Source: Spirochaetia bacterium
Lineage (GTDB): Bacteria; Spirochaetota; Spirochaetia; Treponematales; Treponemataceae
NCBI GenBank assembly: GCA_900769985.1
Contig: CAAGIS010000173.1
Location: forward strand, 1 to 22,307
Length of the DNA: 22,307 bases
Direction of reading: 5' to 3'
The translations under genes and the position numbers were made by a program. The stretch's first letter is position 1, and each line of letters begins with the position of its first letter. This document shows, one piece after another, positions 15,583 to 22,307 of the stretch. Below the pieces are notes generated by a model that ran no database searches, was not told the origin of the DNA, and saw only the letters and a program-made list of their open reading frames with translations.

Positions 15583-18463
15583 ACATTCGTCCCGGCTCAA
15601 TAATTTTTACAGTGTCAGGTAAATCAAAACTGATTTTAAAACTTGCTTTTGCATCCTCGCTCTTCTGTTCTTCAAAGCCGTCACTTGAGTGAACATAAGA
15701 AGTTACGTGCCATTCAAAAGTTCCGACATCAAGCTTTGCAAGGTCGGCAAAAACAAATCTGTTGTTTTTCAATTTTTCAGAAACAATTCTGCGCAGTGTT
15801 CCGTTTTCGTTCTTTTGATAAAGCGTAAATTCATAATCTGTCGCCTCATAATCTTTCTGCCACTTAAAAACAATCCTGCGGTTATTTTTAAGATAATCAG
15901 GTCCGATTATAAAATCATCTGACGGCGAAATAAGTCTTACACTTTCTCGCGGTTCAACAGGCAGAATCGTAAAATTAAATTTCTTTTTTGCAGAAAGCGA
16001 AACACCGTTTTGTGTCTCAGCATTTATCGTCCAGGTGTAATCGCCAGGAGGAAGTCGCTTTAGTTCAATGCCGTTTTTAGGATTTTGAATTGAACTTACA
16101 ACGCGGCTCGTTCCGTTTGACATTTTCTTTGTAAGGACAAATTCTTTTTTGTAAACGTTTGCATCTTCCGTCCAGCTGAATTTTACAGGTTTGGTCACAG
16201 CTTCAAGACCTGCAATCTTTGCATTGTTCAGAGGAAAATTGAGCACTATGTTTTCTGCATATTTTAACTTAAAGCTTACGTCAGAACTCCGGCTTACTCT
16301 CATCGGCGAATTTTCTTTTTCAGTTGTAAATGCAGAAACTGAACATTTTAATAAAAGTTCTTCATCCTGCTTTGTAAGTTCGTCGTAATACGGAAGCTGG
16401 ATTTCAAGATAACTTGAATCTGTCGAGTCAACTTTTGCTATAAGCTCATTCGTAACTACATTAAAAACTTTGACTTTGTAAAAATCGGCTTCTGCAACTC
16501 TGCTGTATTCAAGTTTTAAAAGCGTCTCAGGTGTCATCGCATATTCATAATCTTTCTGAGGAAAAATGAACTCAGGACTTTCAAGCTGGTTTACTACGCA
16601 AAGTTTTCTAAAATCAGTTTCTGCAAGTTGAGCCTTTGTATTTTTATCAATAACTTTTATCTGCCAGAAATAATTTCCTGCATCAAGTTTTATGCCTTTA
16701 TATTCTGAACTCAAAGTTTCAAATTCAATTACGTCTGCCGTTGCAAAATTTTCTGACGTACTTTCGTTTTCATAATTTTCGCTCTGACTGAACTGCAAAA
16801 GACATTCATGTTCAGAGTTCTTTAAATCTCCAGCAACTTTCCATGTAAAATTAGTAAATTTGAGTTTGTCTTTTTCTACGACAAAATTGTCAGGAGGATA
16901 TACAAGAGACGTAATTTCGGGCAAATCTTTTTCTACGTTAAAACTATGCACGTTAGAGTAAAAAGCTGTACTTTTGCCAGCACTACTGTCATTTTCGTTT
17001 TCTCTGTCATCACTTCGCGCAACTCGCCAGAAATATTTTCCTGCAGGCAACATATTTATCGAACAGCTGAAATTTTTTCGTATATTATTTTCTTTTGAAT
17101 TATAAATTACAGAATCAAAGTTTCTGTCTTTTGAAATTTCAAAGTCATACACAGAATCTTTTACATCAGATTTCCATGCAAATAGTACGCTGCGCTCTTT
17201 TACATCAAGCGTAAATTTAGAATTATCCGCAGGAAAAAGCAAAACAGGCGAATCGCTTATCTTCTTTTTTGTAATGCTAAATTTTTGACTCTGTGACGGA
17301 ATTCCAAAGTCATTTTTGTTTACAGCATAATGCGGAATTATTTTCCATAAAAAACTTCCATCATGAAATTTTGAAAAGGCAAAAGAATTTCCATAAACAT
17401 CGCTTGTAAAAATCGGTGCATTAATGTCATTCTCATCGTAAATTTCAATGCGGCTAAAATCTGTATAATCATCAGTTTTCCAGCTGAATAAAATTCTGGA
17501 AGTAAAATTTTCAACTTCAAACAGACAGTCTTTGACAGGCGAGACAAGAACTGGTGCAGACGCTTCTTCTATTAAAAGTTTTCCTTCTGCCGCATTTAAA
17601 ATTTCGTTCTGCGGGTAAATCCTGTAATATATAGTTCCGTTTTTAACAGAAAGAGTCATACTCTTTACAGACTCAAAATCTGCAGAAGCCTCTGTTTCAA
17701 GATGTTCGATTATATCAGAAAAATTTTGCTCATAAGAAGATTCAAGAACAATTTTTTGTCCACCAAGAGAATCATCTGTTTTAAATTTTAGTTCAACTTT
17801 TTTTTCTTCATTTTCAAAAAACAAAAATCTCTGGTTGTGCGTAAGGTTTACGACAGAAACAGGCAGTTTTTTAGGTTTACCAGTTTCATCAATACTGATT
17901 GTTTCTCCTGCAAAAACAACGTCTTCTCTGCCGTCAGAATTTATAATGCTTCCGCTTCCCTCTTGTATTACAAATGCCTTTTTTTCTTCGCGCACATCGG
18001 TGCTTAAAAGACTTCCCTTTTCAAGATTTATGACGACGTTGTTTCCCAAGTTAACTCTTATGCCGCCCTTTGCTTCCTTCGTATCTACAACAATATTTCC
18101 ACCAGAAACCTGCAGCGACAATTCGCCGTTCTTCTCTTGAAAAATCTGAATCATCGTATGTTCGCCCAGGTCAATACTTGTACCGTTCAAAAAATTCATT
18201 ACGGCACTTGAAGCAGAATCTGTCCTGATAATGTCTTCATTATATAAAAGTGAATTTTGCTGCAAGCGTTCCCACACTACACTGTCAGAAAACTTGCGCT
18301 GTGCAATTTTCCTTTTAAAATAAATCGTCGCAATTTCCTGCTCGTTGCGTACGGAAGTTCTGTTAAAGTCAACGACAAAAGCGTAAAGGCTTATAAAGCA
18401 GATGAGAATACATATTAAAATAAAGATTACGCTACTGAGCCTTGACTTTGTTTTCTTCTTCAT
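15572..18463 (-). CDS. FecR-domain membrane protein with fibronectin-like repeats
   Basis: This encodes 963 residues. One membrane segment (about 10-31) anchors a periplasmic protein. Residues about 52-195 form a FecR domain: WERLQQNSLLYNEDIIRTDSASSAVMNF followed by a beta-rich part containing GGIRVNLGNNVVINLEKGSL. Five or more Ig/Fn3-like modules follow, each opening with a P-x-D/N…F-x-W pattern such as FSWKTDD, FAWKSD, FTWKVAG and FSWTEDA. Classical FecR partners sigma factors and TonB receptors. None is encoded here, and the long repeat region suggests a structural or peptidoglycan-proximal role instead. ATG 18463 overlaps the cyclase stop by 32 bases, and the stop overlaps the next start, so the gene is locked into the operon. 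The exact module boundaries were not computed. Confidence 0.8.
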   Translation of the reverse strand: MKKKTKSRLSSVIFILICILICFISLYAFVVDFNRTSVRNEQEIATIYFKRKIAQRKFSDSVVWERLQQNSLLYNEDIIRTDSASSAVMNFLNGTSIDLGEHTMIQIFQEKNGELSLQVSGGNIVVDTKEAKGGIRVNLGNNVVINLEKGSLLSTDVREEKKAFVIQEGSGSIINSDGREDVVFAGETISIDETGKPKKLPVSVVNLTHNQRFLFFENEEKKVELKFKTDDSLGGQKIVLESSYEQNFSDIIEHLETEASADFESVKSMTLSVKNGTIYYRIYPQNEILNAAEGKLLIEEASAPVLVSPVKDCLFEVENFTSRILFSWKTDDYTDFSRIEIYDENDINAPIFTSDVYGNSFAFSKFHDGSFLWKIIPHYAVNKNDFGIPSQSQKFSITKKKISDSPVLLFPADNSKFTLDVKERSVLFAWKSDVKDSVYDFEISKDRNFDSVIYNSKENNIRKNFSCSINMLPAGKYFWRVARSDDRENENDSSAGKSTAFYSNVHSFNVEKDLPEITSLVYPPDNFVVEKDKLKFTNFTWKVAGDLKNSEHECLLQFSQSENYENESTSENFATADVIEFETLSSEYKGIKLDAGNYFWQIKVIDKNTKAQLAETDFRKLCVVNQLESPEFIFPQKDYEYAMTPETLLKLEYSRVAEADFYKVKVFNVVTNELIAKVDSTDSSYLEIQLPYYDELTKQDEELLLKCSVSAFTTEKENSPMRVSRSSDVSFKLKYAENIVLNFPLNNAKIAGLEAVTKPVKFSWTEDANVYKKEFVLTKKMSNGTSRVVSSIQNPKNGIELKRLPPGDYTWTINAETQNGVSLSAKKKFNFTILPVEPRESVRLISPSDDFIIGPDYLKNNRRIVFKWQKDYEATDYEFTLYQKNENGTLRRIVSEKLKNNRFVFADLAKLDVGTFEWHVTSYVHSSDGFEEQKSEDAKASFKISFDLPDTVKIIEPGRMYGN

Positions 18464-20807
18464 TTAAGTTAACAACCTCAAAATCAGGAACAGGAATTCC
18501 AAGAAGTTCCCTCACTTCTGCAAGTGTCATAGGTCCTTCTTTTCCGACGGCTTTAAGGCAGTCTTTGTCGGCAACAAAATCCGGATCAGACGTTTTAAAA
18601 AATTCTTCTATATCAAACTGTGGCATATTAACTACGCCGTAAAAATGCTGAGCACCTTTTCCTTTTACTTCAAACGTTACGGGAATGCACTCAACGATAA
18701 GTTCGTTCTTTATGTTTTTTTTACTCAATGTAAAATTATTTTCTTCGCACCGGATAAAATCTGTCTTTAAAATATTGTAAGTATCTTCGGTTATGAGAAT
18801 GTCAGTTCCGCACGGCTTGTTTGAACTTTCCGTACGGCTTGCAAGGTTTACCGCATCTCCGATTGAAGTAAATTCCATTTTTTCTTTTGATCCCATAAAG
18901 CCGACTGTCGCACGTCCTGAGTTAAGTCCACAGCCGATTCTTATGTGAGGTTTGTATTTTTCAAGCAAATCTTTTTCATGTTGTTCCGTAAAGCGTGCAG
19001 CATCTTTGTTGTATTTCATCAAAGCATACCGCATTGCTATAGTTGAACGAATTGCACAAAGGGCATCTTCTTTAATGTGTTCCTCATGCCTTGCTTTTAA
19101 CGCTGCTTTTTCAGGATTGTCGTTAGGCAGTTTTTCGTAATCAAGATTGTCATCACGCAAAACGCCCCACGCCGCCATTACTGCATCGCCTTCAAACTTG
19201 TCGACTATGCCACCTGTTATGGAAATGCAGTTTACCATTCTTGACATATAGTCATTCAAAAATTCAATAATTTCTGCAGCAGACCTTTCACCAAAGCGCT
19301 TATTAAAGCCGTCAGAAATTGCAGTAAAACCGCGTATGTCAGAAAAGAAAATCGTAATGTCTTTTAAATGCGGTTCAAAGTCAATTTCTTTACGCACAAT
19401 CGCTTTTGTAACACCTCTGTTCGTAAGACTTGTAACTGTGTTTAAAATATCGCGTTCATTTTTTGTACTCTTATTTAAAACACCGATTTCGTCACGGCGC
19501 TTTACATTAAGTTTGTCAAACAAATCAGTGTTAAAATTTCCTTTGTTAATTTCGTCAGTAACGGCAGTCAAATTTTCAAGCGGAATACTCAGCGATTTTG
19601 CAAATATCCATATTATCAAAATTGCGATAGAAAGAATTGCAACAGTCAGCAGCATATTGCGTTTTGTAATTCCTCTGATTGCAGCAAGAATTACAGACGT
19701 TTTTACCTGTGTAATTACGCGGCAGTTTCCCTCTGTAATCTTTTGACATGCAGCATAAAATTCTTCGCCGTCTGCATCTACATACGTCTGCTGAATTCCC
19801 GAGGAATTATTCATAATAACGTTTTTTACAAATTCATTTTCAGACAAATCTACTGCATGCATCATCAGTTCTATATCAGGGTGAATAAGCACTATACCGC
19901 GGTTGTTTATAAGAAACGTTTCATTTATCTTTCCTGTCGAAACGCTCTCCTGTAATTTTTCTGTCGAAAAAATCGCAGTTACAATTTCTGACTTGCCGTT
20001 TTTGTTAAACGAAAAGAACACAGCAACAGCAGGCGTCAGAAAATACGGAGAAGCATTTTCAATCTGAACTATTCCGTTTTTTGCTAAGTTGACAGCTTCC
20101 GTCTGAGAAGCAATGTAAGACCCTGCAATATCAGCAGAAATTCCGTTTGCAGCAAAAAAAGAAGTGTTTGAAAAATACTTGTCCCTTGTCAAAAATGCAA
20201 TAACCGCAATGTCGTTATTCCTGTCAAAAAAACTCGCCGCATCAAACGAAAGTTCTTCGTCAGATTTATCCTGCACATCGAACAAATCACAAAAAAGAGA
20301 TACACTTGAAATTACAGAATTAATCCTGTTTTCAATATCAGATGAAGTACGCACATTAAGCGTAAAATTTGAATTTTCTGCATTTGCCCTTGTATCTGCC
20401 GTTACAAAATACGACACAAGAAACGTAATAAATCCCATTGATAAAATTACGATAGCAGAAATAATGCATATTAGTTTTACCCCTATCGAAGTTTTTTTTG
20501 TACTGCCGTAACTTTTCTCCAGTTCTTGTTCGGGAGGTTCTTCTATTAAAACAGATTCGTCTTCTTCAATAGAGGCTACGATAGAAACAGTTTCTCCGGC
20601 CGCAGTATCATTTTCATTTGTGCTGTCTGTGTCACTACCCGAAAGCGATTGTGTTTCATATTTTTCGGGCTTGCTTTTTGTGGTCTGTTTAAAATGCCTG
20701 TTTAATACATCAATATTGTTTTTTAGATTAAGTTCCTCTTTTGTCAGTTTTTCTACTCTATCAGCAGGAGCTTCAAAAGAACCGTAGTCTAAATCTGTTT
20801 CTTTCAT
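18432..20807 (-). CDS. Membrane-bound class III adenylate cyclase with extracytoplasmic sensor and HAMP domain
   Basis: The enzyme probably makes cAMP from ATP. From ATG 20807 it has 791 residues. An acidic cytoplasmic N-terminus (1-108) precedes a first membrane segment (about 109-135), a periplasmic Cache-like sensor (about 136-375), a second membrane segment (about 383-404), HAMP (about 405-452) and a cyclase domain (about 482-727). The catalytic domain holds FFSDIRGFT with metal Asp D490, DKFEGDAVMA with K537 and D541, and EFTSIGDAVNLASR with T647, N654 and R658. Lys plus Thr at the base-recognition positions indicate ATP rather than GTP. An ATG at 20831 would add 8 residues. 20807 is preferred because a promoter appears to fire at it. 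It heads the operon, so its signal input may be linked to the downstream envelope proteins. The cAMP effector is not in the window. Confidence 0.88.
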   Translation of the reverse strand: MKETDLDYGSFEAPADRVEKLTKEELNLKNNIDVLNRHFKQTTKSKPEKYETQSLSGSDTDSTNENDTAAGETVSIVASIEEDESVLIEEPPEQELEKSYGSTKKTSIGVKLICIISAIVILSMGFITFLVSYFVTADTRANAENSNFTLNVRTSSDIENRINSVISSVSLFCDLFDVQDKSDEELSFDAASFFDRNNDIAVIAFLTRDKYFSNTSFFAANGISADIAGSYIASQTEAVNLAKNGIVQIENASPYFLTPAVAVFFSFNKNGKSEIVTAIFSTEKLQESVSTGKINETFLINNRGIVLIHPDIELMMHAVDLSENEFVKNVIMNNSSGIQQTYVDADGEEFYAACQKITEGNCRVITQVKTSVILAAIRGITKRNMLLTVAILSIAILIIWIFAKSLSIPLENLTAVTDEINKGNFNTDLFDKLNVKRRDEIGVLNKSTKNERDILNTVTSLTNRGVTKAIVRKEIDFEPHLKDITIFFSDIRGFTAISDGFNKRFGERSAAEIIEFLNDYMSRMVNCISITGGIVDKFEGDAVMAAWGVLRDDNLDYEKLPNDNPEKAALKARHEEHIKEDALCAIRSTIAMRYALMKYNKDAARFTEQHEKDLLEKYKPHIRIGCGLNSGRATVGFMGSKEKMEFTSIGDAVNLASRTESSNKPCGTDILITEDTYNILKTDFIRCEENNFTLSKKNIKNELIVECIPVTFEVKGKGAQHFYGVVNMPQFDIEEFFKTSDPDFVADKDCLKAVGKEGPMTLAEVRELLGIPVPDFEVVNLNEEENKVKAQ

Positions 20808-20813
20808 TTTTAT

Positions 20814-20842
20814 AGAATAGCATAAACCCATTGTCTTTTCAA
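20814..20842 (-). promoter_or_regulatory. Candidate promoter of the cyclase-FecR-lipoprotein operon
   Basis: On the minus strand, TTGAAA (20842-20837) and TATTCT (20819-20814) are separated by 17 bases, with a TG dinucleotide just before the -10 (20822-20821). The expected start is near 20807, exactly the A of the ATG chosen for the cyclase, so the transcript would be leaderless. No Shine-Dalgarno sequence precedes either possible start codon, which agrees. It is based on pattern only. Confidence 0.4.
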
Positions 20843-20922
20843 TAAAGAAACTCTATTCTCTCAAGCTCGTTGCACACGCCACTCAAAACTCAAAATCAGA
20901 AGAACTCAAAAAGCCATACAAA

Positions 20923-20967
20923 AAAAAATGCGCTCAAAGCCTAACAAAGACTCAAAGCGCATTTTTT
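20923..20967 (-). terminator. Rho-independent terminator of pgk
   Basis: AAAAAATGCGCT (20923-20934) and AGCGCATTTTTT (20956-20967) form a perfect 12-bp inverted repeat around a 21-base loop, with A-runs and T-runs on both flanks. The signal would end pgk transcripts on the minus strand 33 bases after the stop. It looks bidirectional. Confidence 0.85.
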
Positions 20968-20999
20968 AAATCAGCAGTCAACTGACTGACAGATAAATT

Positions 21000-22271
21000 T
21001 TATTTTGTTGCAAGAATTGCAATTCCAGGAAGTGTTTTACCTTCAAGGAATTCAAGAGAAGCACCGCCGCCTGTTGAAACGTGGCTCATCTTGTCTGCAA
21101 GGTGGAATTTATTTACGGCTGCAACTGAATCTCCGCCACCCACAACTGTCATTGCACCACGACCTGTTGCATCTGCTACAAGCTGAGCAACTGTTGCAGT
21201 ACCCTTAGAGAATGCTTCAAATTCAAATACACCAACAGGTCCGTTCCATACAATTGATTTTGCAGTAGAAAGAACTTCTTTGTAAAGTTCAATTGTCTTA
21301 GGACCAACGTCCATAGCCATAAGGTTGTCAGGAATGTCAACTCCGTCAACTGCTACAGGAGTTGCGTTTGCATCAAATTTATCTGCTGCAACATGGTCAA
21401 CAGGAAGAACAATTTTTACGCCTTTAGCTTCTGCATCAGAAAGAAGTTTTTTTGCAGTATCGATAAAATCATCTTCTACAAGAGAGATTCCGACTTTATG
21501 TCCTTGAGCTTTCAAGAATGTATAAGCCATACCGCCGCCAATTACAAGTGCAGAAGCATTTTTCAAAAGGCTTTCAAGAACGGCGATTTTAGAAGAAACT
21601 TTTGCACCGCCGATAATTGCAACCTGAGGCTTTGGAGGATTTTCTACCATTGGCTGAATGTATTTAACTTCTTTTTCCATAAGGAATCCGCCAACAGACG
21701 GAACAGGCATAAATTTTGCAATAGAAGCTGTAGAAGCTTGATCGCGGTGAGCAGTACCGAATGCATCATTTACAAAAATATCACCATAAGAAGCAAGTTC
21801 TTTTGCCATAACGTCGCGTTCTGCAGAATCTTTTGAAGTCTCTTCTTTGTGGAAGCGTACATTTTCAAGCATTGCAACAGCCCCTTCTGGAAGTGCATCA
21901 ATTGCAGCTTTCTGACCGAGAGCATCAGGAAGGAATGTTACTTCTTTTCCGAGTTTTTCAGAAAAATATTTTACAACTGGTGCCATGCGGTTTTTTCCGT
22001 TGATAAATTTTTCTGCATCAGCATCTGTCCAAGTCTTTCCTGCTTTTTCAGCTTTTTCCTGTGCCTTTTTTACGTCTTTTTTAGGGTCCCCGAGATGGCT
22101 CATAAGAACAAGACTTCTAGGACTCTGTTCAAGAATATATTTAATTGTAGGAAGCGCTGCCATAATACGAGTGTCATCCTGAACAACACCGTCTTTCATC
22201 GGAACGTTAAAATCAACACGCATGATAATGCGTTTGCCTTTTAAATCAACATCTTTTACTGTTTTAATCAT
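21000..22271 (-). CDS. pgk: Phosphoglycerate kinase
   Basis: This cytoplasmic glycolytic enzyme transfers phosphate between 1,3-bisphosphoglycerate and ADP, giving 3-phosphoglycerate and ATP. The 423 residues cover the whole family. MRVDFNVP (18-24) binds the triose. SHLGDP stands where most PGKs have SHLGRP. FVNDAFGTAHRDQAS, GGAKVSSKI, WNGPVGVFE and GGGDSVAAV are the hinge and nucleotide-site motifs. A Lys/Ala-rich insertion follows SHLGDP (about 67-94), making the protein longer than the E. coli enzyme, as in other spirochaetes. AGGAGT (22284-22279) lies 7 bases before ATG 22271. The gene is followed by its own terminator, so it is probably expressed separately from the cyclase operon. No glycolytic neighbour is visible within the window. 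Confidence 0.97.
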   Translation of the reverse strand: MIKTVKDVDLKGKRIIMRVDFNVPMKDGVVQDDTRIMAALPTIKYILEQSPRSLVLMSHLGDPKKDVKKAQEKAEKAGKTWTDADAEKFINGKNRMAPVVKYFSEKLGKEVTFLPDALGQKAAIDALPEGAVAMLENVRFHKEETSKDSAERDVMAKELASYGDIFVNDAFGTAHRDQASTASIAKFMPVPSVGGFLMEKEVKYIQPMVENPPKPQVAIIGGAKVSSKIAVLESLLKNASALVIGGGMAYTFLKAQGHKVGISLVEDDFIDTAKKLLSDAEAKGVKIVLPVDHVAADKFDANATPVAVDGVDIPDNLMAMDVGPKTIELYKEVLSTAKSIVWNGPVGVFEFEAFSKGTATVAQLVADATGRGAMTVVGGGDSVAAVNKFHLADKMSHVSTGGGASLEFLEGKTLPGIAILATK

Positions 22272-22307
22272 CGTAAAAACTCCTGTATAGATTTATTTGA
22301 ATAAATA

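Noticed and set aside
15583..15600. TTG 15600 as start of the barrel protein
   Set aside because: ATG 15582 has a better-placed GGGA and gives a normal signal peptide with an 11-base overlap.

Overview
The window looks like chromosomal DNA of a host-associated spirochaete, most likely a Treponema. This is inferred from several things together: a run of large lipoproteins with spirochaete-style lipoboxes (…FSC), a multi-domain membrane-bound class III adenylate cyclase followed by a FecR-domain protein, a spirochaete-length phosphoglycerate kinase, and AT-rich composition with short intergenic gaps. No rRNA, tRNA, CRISPR array or intact insertion sequence was seen.

Region 1 (1-2578, plus strand) is a small accessory or defence island. 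It opens with the tail of an unidentified ORF (1-69). Next comes the C-terminal remnant of an Eco57I-like type IIG restriction-modification enzyme (111-701), whose base composition changes abruptly part-way through. A very AT-rich pair follows: a 293-residue protein with the Arg/Tyr/Glu/Ser signature of RES-domain NAD+-degrading enzymes (707-1588), and an unrecognised 88-residue protein (1624-1890). A hairpin-rich intergenic element (1919-2025) then leads into a BrnT/BrnA toxin-antitoxin operon (2077-2578). That operon's promoter carries three copies of an 8-bp half-site, a likely BrnA operator.

Region 2 (2590-5357, minus strand) is a two-gene unit: a secreted PhoA-type alkaline phosphatase followed by a YibE/F multi-pass membrane protein. 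An Rpn/PD-(D/E)XK 'putative transposase' pseudogene follows at 5507-6166. It has lost its N-terminus and contains an in-frame stop.

Region 3 (6088-20807, minus strand) is one long, tightly packed probable operon. In transcription order it encodes a membrane adenylate cyclase, a 963-residue FecR/fibronectin-like membrane protein, an exported protein with a predicted C-terminal outer-membrane beta-barrel, and three large lipoproteins (InlB-like repeats plus beta-helix, then two beta-helix proteins with GGGI repeats). Junctions either overlap or leave at most about 50 bases. The layout suggests a signalling and envelope unit that makes cAMP and builds a surface-exposed assembly. The last lipoprotein has lost its natural C-terminus and runs out of frame into the Rpn fragment.

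Region 4 (21000-22271, minus strand) is the housekeeping gene pgk. A perfect 12-bp-stem terminator separates it from the cyclase operon.

The strongest leads for new biology are the RES-like protein with its small partner in the restriction-modification slot, and the cyclase-FecR-barrel-lipoprotein operon.
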